NCBI GenBank assembly: GCA_910577215.1
Contig: CAJTMQ010000080.1
Span: 1-6,503 of the forward strand
From: an uncultured Eubacterium sp.
GTDB lineage: Bacteria; Bacillota; Clostridia; Oscillospirales; Acutalibacteraceae
Direction: 5' to 3'
Length of the DNA stretch: 6,503 bases
The position numbers and the translations under genes were made by a program. The notes beneath the pieces are model-generated. The model was given only the letters and a program-made list of their open reading frames with translations. It did not search any database and had not been told where the DNA came from. Of this stretch, positions 1-6,473 are shown one piece after another. The first letter of the stretch is position 1; each line of letters opens with the position of its first letter.

Positions 1-29
1 CATAATTAATTATAATAATAAAGTCGAAT

Positions 30-1160
30 TTATAATTTTTTTACTGTGTTTATAAAATTTTCACACTCTTTTCTTGTTGTAAAAACAGACGGGCACAATC
101 TTACGGTTCCCCTGTCAAGCGTATTGAAAAATTTGTGGGCAAGCGGTGAACAGTGCAAACCTGCCCTGACAGCAATATTATTTTGGGCAAGAAGACCTGC
201 TGTTTTTTCACTTGAATAATCCTTATAATTAAAGGAAATAATCGGTGCAGATTTGAATTTCTCGGGCTTAGGACAATAAAGCGTAACATTTTTGTTCTTT
301 GATAAACCGTCATACAAAATTCCCGTTGCCGAAAGCTCATGATTATATATATTATTTATACCCTTTGAATGAATAAAATCCATTCCCGCACCAAGAGAAA
401 TAATTCCGCTGTTATTAAGCGTTCCCGCTTCCAGTCTGTCCGGAAAAAAGTCCGGCTGATTAGGATTTACCGATTCACTTCCTGTTCCGCCGTCAATAAT
501 TGTTTCAAGAAAAACATTGTCCTTAACAGCAATAAAACCTGTTCCCATATTTCCAAATAAACACTTATGACCCGGAGCACAAAGTATATCAATATTGTTC
601 TTTTCGGAATCAATAGGAATTACTCCAGCCGCCTGTGCAGCATCAACAACAAACCTTATTGAATATTTTTTTGCAACAGCTCCGATTTTTTCTATCGGGA
701 AAGCAACGCCGAAAACATTTGATGCCGCCATGCAAACAATAAGACTTGTATTTCTTCTGATTAATCTTTCAAAGTTTCTGACAGTTTCATCTTCATCAAA
801 GCTGAATTCGGCAATATCAAAATCAATAATACCATCATTTTTGAGGTGATTTACAACACGCCAGACTGCATTATGCTCAAGGGAAGAAATTATAACATGA
901 TCTCCCCTCTTTACGCTGCCCTTAATTGCCATATTCAGTGCTTCTGTACAATTCAGCGTAAATGCAACATTCTGCGGCTGAAAATTAAACATATCACCTA
1001 TTTTTTCACGAACTGCATAAATTTTTTCGGCAGCATTTACAGAGGCGGAATATCCGCCCCTGCCTGAATTAAAGCTGTGTTTTTTTAAAGCATTCATTGT
1101 GCTTGAATATACATTCGGAGGCTTAGGGTATGATGTTGCCCCATTGTCAAAATAAATCAA
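30..1160 (-). CDS. Cysteine desulfurase family protein (class V aminotransferase fold, PLP-dependent)
   Basis: Cytosolic PLP enzyme expected to take sulfur (or selenium) from cysteine (or selenocysteine), leaving a persulfide on its own Cys. The 376 residues match the usual family length. Visible landmarks: N-terminal YFDNGATSYPKP, H96 in SLEHNAV (stacks on PLP), D173 and Q176 in VVDAAQ, the PLP-binding lysine K199 in APGHKC, RLEAGT at 242-247, and a catalytic Cys337 in RAGLHCSPLAH. The start is TTG, sharing a TTGA overlap with the stop of the DUF3343 gene; a GGGAG lies about 10 nt upstream. The N-terminus aligns with the family here, so TTG is the natural start. The sequence resembles the NifS-like group often paired with DUF3343 rather than housekeeping IscS or SufS. 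The true substrate (Cys or Sec) cannot be read from sequence. The ending at TAA leaves 29 bases to the window edge, with no terminator seen. Confidence 0.93.
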   Translation of the reverse strand: MIYFDNGATSYPKPPNVYSSTMNALKKHSFNSGRGGYSASVNAAEKIYAVREKIGDMFNFQPQNVAFTLNCTEALNMAIKGSVKRGDHVIISSLEHNAVWRVVNHLKNDGIIDFDIAEFSFDEDETVRNFERLIRRNTSLIVCMAASNVFGVAFPIEKIGAVAKKYSIRFVVDAAQAAGVIPIDSEKNNIDILCAPGHKCLFGNMGTGFIAVKDNVFLETIIDGGTGSESVNPNQPDFFPDRLEAGTLNNSGIISLGAGMDFIHSKGINNIYNHELSATGILYDGLSKNKNVTLYCPKPEKFKSAPIISFNYKDYSSEKTAGLLAQNNIAVRAGLHCSPLAHKFFNTLDRGTVRLCPSVFTTRKECENFINTVKKL

Positions 1161-1372
1161 CGGTGTTCAACTCCCAAAACTCTTATTCCGTTTTTTTCAA
1201 GAATTTCTTTTGCATTTCTTGAATTGTCTTCCGTTTTTATAACATATCCGCAGCCATCACCGGGCGATGGATTTTCAAGCCTTTGAACATATGCTTTTAT
1301 TGAATTTTTCTGAAGAATATTTCTTGCACGCTGTGCATTGGTAACTGAACCTACCTTTATATATAAACTCAT
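1157..1372 (-). CDS. DUF3343 family protein, putative Se/S carrier
   Basis: Small 71-residue protein resembling the DUF3343 (putative Se/S carrier-like) family. It has an N-terminal strand (SLYIKVGSV), a helix rich in Ala/Arg (NAQRARNIL), and a single cysteine, C41, in the family-typical GDGCGY segment. It ends with a second helix and strand (AKEILEKNGIRVLGVEHR). A lone conserved Cys suits a persulfide or perselenide acceptor; this role is proposed for the family and not shown here. The stop overlaps the TTG start of the downstream desulfurase gene by 4 nt, so the two are probably translationally coupled and act as donor and carrier. ATG at 1372 is preceded by GTGAGG with an 8-nt spacer. That SD sits inside the 3' arm of the preceding hairpin, so initiation may depend on its unfolding. 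Confidence 0.87.
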   Translation of the reverse strand: MSLYIKVGSVTNAQRARNILQKNSIKAYVQRLENPSPGDGCGYVIKTEDNSRNAKEILEKNGIRVLGVEHR

Positions 1373-1375
1373 AGT

Positions 1376-1416
1376 AAAAACCTCACTTTCTTCATACTAT
1401 GAGAAAATGAGGTTTT
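1376..1416 (-). terminator. Terminator-type hairpin after the transporter gene, overlapping the DUF3343 ribosome binding site
   Basis: On the minus strand the arms are AAAACCTCA and TGAGGTTTT (1416-1408 and 1385-1377). The stem continues through a G-U pair (1407/1386), five more pairs, one bulged A and three pairs, closing a 3-nt loop near 1396-1398. A run of five U follows (1380-1376). It begins 18 nt after the stop of the transporter gene. The stem pairs slightly better as minus-strand RNA, because the G-U would be a C-A mismatch in the plus-strand transcript. The GTGAGG SD of the DUF3343 gene (1386-1381) is entirely within the 3' arm. The short U tract suggests termination may be incomplete. 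Confidence 0.72.
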
Positions 1417-1434
1417 AGTTTAATTAATATTTAT

Positions 1435-3996
1435 TTACTTATCTGATTTTTTATCTGCTTTCTTAGCTTCTTTGTCGGCTTTCTTCTGCGCCTTTGCAGC
1501 CTTTTTAGCTTCAAGCTCTGCAAGCTCTTCAGCACGTCTAGCGGCAATTTCAGCCTGCTTTATACGGTCTGCTTCTTCAGCATTTGCCTTAGCCTCATCA
1601 TAAAGAGCGGCAATTTCATCAAAGTGCTTGAAGTTTTCTTCCTGAACAAGAAGCGTTCTTGCATCAATATACGGCTTTGCAGCACGATTGAATTCCGCAA
1701 ATTCATCCTGAAGTTTCTTTGATTTACCGCGAACACCCTTACGTTGCTCTTCAAGTTTTTTAATTTCAGCATTAATTTCAGCAAGTTTTGCAGAATCTTT
1801 TGCTTTATGTGCAATTGATTTTTCTTTAACAAGCTCTGCAATTTCTGCATCAATTGCATCTTCTTTATCAAAGAGTGCTGTTAAAGCAGCCATATCAGGC
1901 TCAACAAATTCTTTTACGTTACCGAAATACTTATCAAATGCCTTTTTAGCGGAAATCTTTTTCTTTGCAACCTCAATTGCAAATTTACGAATTTCTTTTT
2001 CGTCATCATTATTCTTAGGAAGAGCCTTTGCCTGTGCAAGCTCTTTACGCATTTCGCTGATAGAATAATTCTTGATGCCTTCAAGACCCTGATCATAAAT
2101 CTTTGTATATACCGCAACCTGATGCTGCATAGTTGATGTGTCAAACTTATCAAGTTCCTGACAAACAAATTTTGAAATTTCAATATTTTCATTAAATTCA
2201 AGAGCTGCTCTGTAATCCTTTTTAGCCTGCTTACGAAGCGCTTTATCAGATACAGACTTGTACACAGCCTTGCTTACTTCCTTCGGCTGAGAAACTGCCA
2301 TTTCTCTTGCTTCACGAACAAGGTCAATAGCTTCTACAATCTGATGATCACCAAGAGCGTTATTGCCGTAATCCTCAAACATAGCTCTTACCTGCAGAAC
2401 TCTGACAACAGATTTCTGCTTTCTTTCAGTAAAGTCATACCAGAAATACGGAACAACATTAAGAAAAGCACCGAAAGCTGAAATGATAATTAAAGCACTG
2501 AGAAGTGTATATAAAACATTAGGATCATAAAGAGCTGAATACGCATTGTTGAAGTTATCCTGACCGTTAGCAAGCTGTTCGGAAAGGATTGTGCCGACTG
2601 TTTTGCCATCACCTAACATTCTGTTAAGAACATCAGGATTTGATGTTACAATTGCCGCATTCTCTTTGGTAATTCCGCCCTTTTCATAAATGAACGGAAG
2701 AACGGATGATGTAACAAGGCTGATAACAGCGCCTATAGTTGAAACAGCAGAAAACATACCATCAATACGCTCGCCTGTTTTATACTGCTGATAATCACGG
2801 ATGTCTGCCTGAATTGCAGGGTTAAGAATATGTGCAAAAGAGCCCATAAACGCATTAAGATACATACATCCGAGAACAAGCCAGATAACTGCCTTAGGAT
2901 CTGCCTTAATTGAAGGAAGAAGCATCAAAATGAATATGATATTGAATATATTCGTTACAACAAGAACAGCCTTTTTGCCCCATTTACGAATACAGAACGG
3001 AGCAAGAAGCATACCCCAAAGAGAAGCATTACCATACAGAGTTTGAACAAGACCGAACACATTACCGGAACAAACACCGCCGTAGTTATATACCCAGTTA
3101 AGAATATTGCTGTATGAAGCTTCAAGGAAGCCAATCCAGCCTGCAAAAGAAATAATCCAGAAATATTTATTCTTTGCAACAGCTTTTAAAGCATCAATAA
3201 ACTTAATCTGAACAACGTGTGTTCTTGCCTGAACAATTCTTTCCTCGGTATTCTTATAAACAACGATACAGAGTAAGATACCAAGAATTGTAAGGATAGG
3301 ATAAACCAACCTGTAAACACGGATATCAGTTGTATTTGAATGGAATACATTAGCAGCAATAAGTGGAGTTACCAACTGAACAATTGTCGGACCGAAGGAA
3401 TAAACTACACTCTTAACTGATGCTACATCTGCTCTTTCCTGCGTGTTCGGTGACATAACATGAATCAAGTTCTCATATGCATCATAGAAGAAATAATAGA
3501 AGAAATGCAGGAACAGGTTAAACAGTAAAATCAGTGCACACTTTGCAATATAGGCATAGGTTTCACCAAAAACTTTTCCCGAACCGAAAATTACCTCAAG
3601 CTTATCATACGGGAACCACACCATCAGCATTGAAATAATAGCTGTCGGAATAGCCATTCTTACTATGTAAGGACGATATTTACCTGCTTTGCTTCGCGTA
3701 TTATCAATAATATTAGCACGAATAGCCGTAAGAGGAATATTTGCAAGCACTGCAATAACATAAAGTATGTACATATGTGTTGGATCAACACCAAGAGTAC
3801 TTGAAATAAGAGTATTATTTGTTGAAAGAAGACATGCGGTACCAATATTGATAATCAAATAAGCACCGATACCACCGCCTGAATAAGCGGCAATTTCTTT
3901 AAACGACATGAAACGACCCTTGGGAGCATCATTCCAATAATACTTAACATTGTCTATCACAGACGTTATTTTTTGTTTTAATGAATTTTCTGCCAT
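1435..3996 (-). CDS. GPH/MelB-type (MFS_2) sugar:cation symporter with long C-terminal cytoplasmic extension
   Basis: Membrane transporter of 853 residues; typical GPH symporters are about 450-500. Residues about 38-516 hold roughly 12 hydrophobic segments. The cytoplasmic loop after segment 2 carries DNTRSKAGKYRPY (98-110), the family's Asp/Arg/Gly-Lys-x-Arg-Pro signature, and the loop after segment 10 carries DIRDYQQYKTGERIDG (398-413), the matching TGxR signature. It probably imports a glycoside, pentoside or hexuronide with Na+ or H+; the substrate is not predictable. The predicted outside loop 436-492 between the last two segments is unusually long. Residues about 525-853 are soluble, rich in Lys, Glu and Ala, with likely coiled coils around 710-770 and 790-840 and a Lys/Ala tail ending KKADKKSDK. 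I cannot match this tail to a IIA-type regulatory domain. ATG at 3996 has only a modest SD (GGGG, 7 nt away), and an in-frame stop lies upstream. It is flanked by terminators, so probably monocistronic. Confidence 0.88.
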   Translation of the reverse strand: MAENSLKQKITSVIDNVKYYWNDAPKGRFMSFKEIAAYSGGGIGAYLIINIGTACLLSTNNTLISSTLGVDPTHMYILYVIAVLANIPLTAIRANIIDNTRSKAGKYRPYIVRMAIPTAIISMLMVWFPYDKLEVIFGSGKVFGETYAYIAKCALILLFNLFLHFFYYFFYDAYENLIHVMSPNTQERADVASVKSVVYSFGPTIVQLVTPLIAANVFHSNTTDIRVYRLVYPILTILGILLCIVVYKNTEERIVQARTHVVQIKFIDALKAVAKNKYFWIISFAGWIGFLEASYSNILNWVYNYGGVCSGNVFGLVQTLYGNASLWGMLLAPFCIRKWGKKAVLVVTNIFNIIFILMLLPSIKADPKAVIWLVLGCMYLNAFMGSFAHILNPAIQADIRDYQQYKTGERIDGMFSAVSTIGAVISLVTSSVLPFIYEKGGITKENAAIVTSNPDVLNRMLGDGKTVGTILSEQLANGQDNFNNAYSALYDPNVLYTLLSALIIISAFGAFLNVVPYFWYDFTERKQKSVVRVLQVRAMFEDYGNNALGDHQIVEAIDLVREAREMAVSQPKEVSKAVYKSVSDKALRKQAKKDYRAALEFNENIEISKFVCQELDKFDTSTMQHQVAVYTKIYDQGLEGIKNYSISEMRKELAQAKALPKNNDDEKEIRKFAIEVAKKKISAKKAFDKYFGNVKEFVEPDMAALTALFDKEDAIDAEIAELVKEKSIAHKAKDSAKLAEINAEIKKLEEQRKGVRGKSKKLQDEFAEFNRAAKPYIDARTLLVQEENFKHFDEIAALYDEAKANAEEADRIKQAEIAARRAEELAELEAKKAAKAQKKADKEAKKADKKSDK

Positions 3997-4029
3997 ATTC
4001 TTACCCCAATCTTTAAAATTAACTATTAC

Positions 4030-4058
4030 AGTTTAACATATTTTAAATATAATAGCAA
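4030..4058 (-). promoter_or_regulatory. Candidate sigma-A promoter for the transporter gene
   Basis: On the minus strand a TTGCTA (4058-4053) and a TAAACT preceded by TGT (extended -10; 4035-4030) are separated by 17 nt. This would put a start near 4023 and give a leader of about 27 nt before the ATG at 3996. Each hexamer matches the consensus at four of six positions. An overlapping alternative is TGCTATTAT, an extended -10 at 4054-4049 without a clear -35. The rest of the gap between the two genes (4059-4141) is AT-rich and shows no other element I can support. Confidence 0.4.
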
Positions 4059-4141
4059 CTAATATTGTATATTTTATATAGTTTTTTTTAATCTGTTGAA
4101 TTGACCATAAAAATAAGGTGATTTTACGCTCTGCAGTATTC

Positions 4142-4170
4142 AAAAAAAGCAGTTGAAAACAACTGCTTTT
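4142..4170 (-). terminator. Intrinsic terminator of the radical SAM operon
   Basis: Perfect 11-bp inverted repeat (4145-4155 and 4160-4170) around a 4-nt loop, reading AAAAGCAGTTG, TTTT, CAACTGCTTTT on the minus strand. It is followed by a run of T that totals seven with the end of the stem (4148-4142). It starts two bases past the stop codon of the radical SAM gene and separates that operon from the transporter gene. Confidence 0.93.
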
Positions 4171-4172
4171 GC

Positions 4173-5249
4173 TTAAACCATCTGTTTCATTAAATTAACT
4201 GAAGAGCCGAAAAATTTCTTATATGCTTCACAGAATTTCTGTTTATCTGCCCTGCTCCGTTTACAGCCTCCGCCCCTGCAAAGTGCAAAACAACTGCAAT
4301 TTTTGCACTCCGCATCTATCTCAAAGCTTTCTTCAAGAAAAGCTTCAGCCTTTTTACTCTTCTGCATTTGGGAAAATGAAATATCATTTATATTTCCAAG
4401 CTGCCATTCATCTGTACAATAAAAATCACAGGGATAAACCGTTCCGTCACCCTCAACAACAAACTGAGTTGAGCAAAAGCCGTTCATTCCGCACTGCTCA
4501 GCATTCCATCCCTTAAGAAGCATTAAATAATTATCAAATGATCTTACCGAAACATTATTTCCCCTCATATTATCGTTATAATAGAGTTTAAATGCTTTAT
4601 CCAGGAAGAGGAAATAATCATCATTATCCATATAGATTTCTTCGTTAAAATCGCCTTCAAACGGTTTCAGGCAATTGATATACTGAAAATTGTAAATACC
4701 ATTCTGCTTCATAAGCCTGTAATTATCCCTCACGGTATTCGCAAGTTTTTTTGTAACAACAGACAGCACATTGAATTCCACGCCATATGTCTGAAGCATT
4801 TTTATACCGTTTAAAACATCATTATACGATGGCTTACCATTCGGATAAACACGGTACGCATTCTGATTTTCATTGCCGTCAAGCGATACGCCCAAGAGAA
4901 AATTATTGTCTTTAAAAAATGCACACCATTCCTCATTTATAAGCGTTGCATTTGTCTGCAGGCAGTATGTAATCTGCGAATGATATGAATTATGCTTTTT
5001 AACCAATTCAACAAATTCCCTGTAAAAACCGATACCTGAAAGCAAAGGCTCTCCGCCCTGAAATGTAAATATAATCCGTGTTCCTTTCGTGAACTCAACG
5101 GCAGATTTTACAATATTTTCTGCTGTTTTCAAACGCATAAAGCCTTTTGAATATTCCCCTCTTTCCGATGCAAGAGAGGAATAAAAGCAGTATTCACACT
5201 TCAGATTGCATAATGAAGAGGATGGTTTTATCATTACTGAAATTGCCAT
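4173..5249 (-). CDS. Radical SAM/SPASM enzyme, anaerobic sulfatase-maturase-like
   Basis: Oxygen-sensitive iron-sulfur enzyme of 358 residues, close to the roughly 370 of anaerobic sulfatase-maturating enzymes (anSME), which convert a sulfatase Cys or Ser to formylglycine. Motifs in order: C14xxxC18xxC21 for the SAM-binding 4Fe-4S cluster, FQGGEP (63-68), LQTN (97-100), VSLDG (121-125). A C-terminal SPASM region follows with C253, C259, C274 and C329, plus C315, C318, C324 and C340. This is the spacing expected for two auxiliary clusters. PCDFY at 273-277 places D275 where the proposed catalytic Asp of anSME lies. Start ATG has a strong GAGG SD with a 7-nt spacer, and an in-frame TGA just upstream excludes a longer protein. 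It is the last gene of the operon and overlaps a small upstream ORF. No sulfatase is in the window, so a peptide (RiPP-like) substrate is possible; family assignment is sure, substrate is not. Confidence 0.9.
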   Translation of the reverse strand: MAISVMIKPSSSLCNLKCEYCFYSSLASERGEYSKGFMRLKTAENIVKSAVEFTKGTRIIFTFQGGEPLLSGIGFYREFVELVKKHNSYHSQITYCLQTNATLINEEWCAFFKDNNFLLGVSLDGNENQNAYRVYPNGKPSYNDVLNGIKMLQTYGVEFNVLSVVTKKLANTVRDNYRLMKQNGIYNFQYINCLKPFEGDFNEEIYMDNDDYFLFLDKAFKLYYNDNMRGNNVSVRSFDNYLMLLKGWNAEQCGMNGFCSTQFVVEGDGTVYPCDFYCTDEWQLGNINDISFSQMQKSKKAEAFLEESFEIDAECKNCSCFALCRGGGCKRSRADKQKFCEAYKKFFGSSVNLMKQMV

Positions 5250-5341
5250 AGTTTCACCTCAATTTCAGACAGTACTTCAGTTGCATTTCCGTGAATAACA
5301 AGTTCCGCCCTGCCATCGTCAACACTTTTCCATAAATTCAT
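5234..5341 (-). CDS. Small ORF (35 codons) upstream of and overlapping the radical SAM gene
   Basis: Not a family I recognise. From ATG at 5341 it encodes 35 residues starting MNLWKSVDDG and ending LWQFQ, with the middle part AELVIHGNATEVLSEIE. An adjacent in-frame ATG at 5344 would add one Met. AAAGG overlaps the stop of the upstream gene and lies 7 nt before the 5341 ATG, a good SD. The stop (TAA) lies 16 bases inside the radical SAM gene, and the SD of that gene is within this ORF, so coupling is likely. There is no Cys, no signal peptide and no membrane segment. It could be a peptide substrate of the radical SAM enzyme, the truncated remnant of a longer small protein, or a leader that couples translation. 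The well-placed SD and filling of an otherwise empty gap support expression; length alone does not. Confidence 0.5.
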   Translation of the reverse strand: MNLWKSVDDGRAELVIHGNATEVLSEIEVKLWQFQ

Positions 5342-5351
5342 CATTTCACCT

Positions 5352-6131
5352 TTATATGATTTCATCAATATATATAACTTTTGTTCCTGATGAAAATTGT
5401 TTCTGTGTATACTCCTTATTAACAGGAATTATTGTTATACAAACCGTTCCGCCTTTACAATATGAATATAATCCTATATTATCCTTTACATACAGCTGCT
5501 TTGGATAAGGGATTTCACCATTTGAAAAATAACTGCTCTCAGCACTTCCGTAATCATATAACTCGCGGTAAAATTTTTCAATACACTCATTATCAAAATC
5601 AGGAAAAAAAGTTTTTATAAAATAACGGCAGTTTTCCTTAAAATTGTTATAGCCATATTCAGTATAACTGTGTTCGGGAAAAACAAGATTAACATACTGA
5701 AGATAATCGCTATTCCCGGGAACATAAAACGATATAATGGAATCATTATAATTATTATTATCTCTTTTCGTTTGATAATAAAATGTTTCAAATTCCGAGT
5801 GTGCGGTTCTGCTGACGATATCAGAACTCCAGCCTTCAATATGACTCAAAAAAGGTTCTTTATTATCAGCTTTATAAATTGCATTGAAACAATCAATCAA
5901 ATTATCAGCCGAAAAATTAAAAACCAGTTCGTTTTTTCTAAATTCGAGCACTTCAATTTTAAGCGGCTCGGTAATTTCACTAATACTTTCTGTTTCTATA
6001 ACAGTATTATCATTTTCCGAAACGCCGGACAAATCACGCCCTGAACTTTTATTGTTAAAATAAAACACACTGATTGCAGCAACAGAAACAAAAACCAAAA
6101 TCACCAATAAAACTTTATATTTCATCTTCAT
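5352..6131 (-). CDS. Hypothetical exported or membrane-anchored protein
   Basis: I do not recognise the family. The 259 residues begin with a short basic stretch (MKMKYK) and a hydrophobic segment at about 7-25, an uncleaved anchor or signal peptide; there is no lipobox Cys. A Ser/Thr/Glu/Asn-rich linker (about 27-57) leads to a soluble outside domain (58-259) rich in Tyr, Phe, Asn and Asp, with Cys at 81, 168, 183, 225 and 231. The end is strand-rich (GGTVCITIIPV, TKVIYIDEII). It starts 3 nt after the stop of the MIF-like gene with no recognisable SD, suggesting reinitiation by ribosomes finishing that gene; Met3 is an alternative start. It sits 10 nt before the small ORF in the same operon. 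It might be a surface sensor or binding protein, but nothing in the sequence fixes this. Confidence 0.8.
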   Translation of the reverse strand: MKMKYKVLLVILVFVSVAAISVFYFNNKSSGRDLSGVSENDNTVIETESISEITEPLKIEVLEFRKNELVFNFSADNLIDCFNAIYKADNKEPFLSHIEGWSSDIVSRTAHSEFETFYYQTKRDNNNYNDSIISFYVPGNSDYLQYVNLVFPEHSYTEYGYNNFKENCRYFIKTFFPDFDNECIEKFYRELYDYGSAESSYFSNGEIPYPKQLYVKDNIGLYSYCKGGTVCITIIPVNKEYTQKQFSSGTKVIYIDEII

Positions 6132-6134
6132 AAT

Positions 6135-6473
6135 TTAAAAATTCATATTGTTCCAGCCCCACTGTGAAGAGCCGTTATATTTAACATAAATTTTATCTGC
6201 AGGAATTGAAAGCTCATCTCCAAAAATTTTGCAGACCTCTTTCGTCATTTCCTCACACTGTGCATCCGTTGATTTACCGAAAACAGAAATATCAACAAAA
6301 GCCATAGGCGAGCTCTCACCCTTAAAATACATTGAGCATTTATCATCAAAGCTGATCATAAGCCAGCTTTCGCTTTTACCCAGAATTTCAATTGCTTTGC
6401 CAAGCTTTGATTTTAATGCAAGCTCTTTTTCCTTGCTGATTTCAACATTTGTGTTTGTGTTTATGAAAGGCAT
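6135..6473 (-). CDS. MIF-family protein (phenylpyruvate/D-dopachrome tautomerase-like)
   Basis: Small cytosolic protein of 112 residues in the macrophage migration inhibitory factor branch of the tautomerase superfamily, whose members form trimers and use an N-terminal proline as base. It starts MPFINTNTNV, so Met removal exposes Pro1. K33 in LGKSESW matches the active-site Lys32 of animal MIF, Y96 in KIYVKY matches Tyr95, and the end WGWNNMNF mirrors the VGWNNSTF of animal MIF. The region equivalent to the CALC redox motif of MIF reads MAFV, so the thiol oxidoreductase site is absent. Asn97 of MIF is replaced by Lys. AAAGGAG lies 7 nt before the ATG. It is the first operon gene visible; its promoter lies beyond the window edge or was not recognisable. 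The physiological substrate is unknown. No secretion signal is seen, as also in animal MIF. Confidence 0.9.
   Translation of the reverse strand: MPFINTNTNVEISKEKELALKSKLGKAIEILGKSESWLMISFDDKCSMYFKGESSPMAFVDISVFGKSTDAQCEEMTKEVCKIFGDELSIPADKIYVKYNGSSQWGWNNMNF

Noticed and set aside
1..3. ATG on the minus strand at the window edge as a possible next gene start
   Set aside because: No SD is visible upstream and no coding sequence remains in the window to test it.
1369..1395. Eight-codon mini-ORF (MKKVRFLL) on the minus strand inside the hairpin, whose TGA overlaps the DUF3343 ATG
   Set aside because: It would be a neat leader peptide, but there is no SD before it and no regulatory codon bias. 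Chance is the simpler explanation.
1560..2201. Two minus-strand open frames in another phase under the transporter tail, as a possible frameshift
   Set aside because: The main frame is continuous through both and ends in a plausible charged tail; the alternative frames arise from repeated Lys/Glu/Ala codons.
3997..4141. Riboswitch or long structured leader before the transporter gene
   Set aside because: The gap is AT-rich with no conserved aptamer-like or paired segments visible, and the likely leader is only about 27 nt.
4223..4516. 97-codon plus-strand open frame opposite the radical SAM gene
   Set aside because: Lies across the conserved SPASM cysteines on the other strand; the translation shows no family features.
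5741..5765. ATT-rich short repeat as a possible microsatellite
   Set aside because: It encodes an Asn-rich stretch (DNNNYND) in the exported protein and is too short and imperfect to call a repeat element.
5670..6044. 124-codon plus-strand open frame opposite the exported-protein gene
   Set aside because: Antisense to a frame with a good signal anchor and operon placement; Ile-rich low-complexity translation and no SD. Treated as a shadow.
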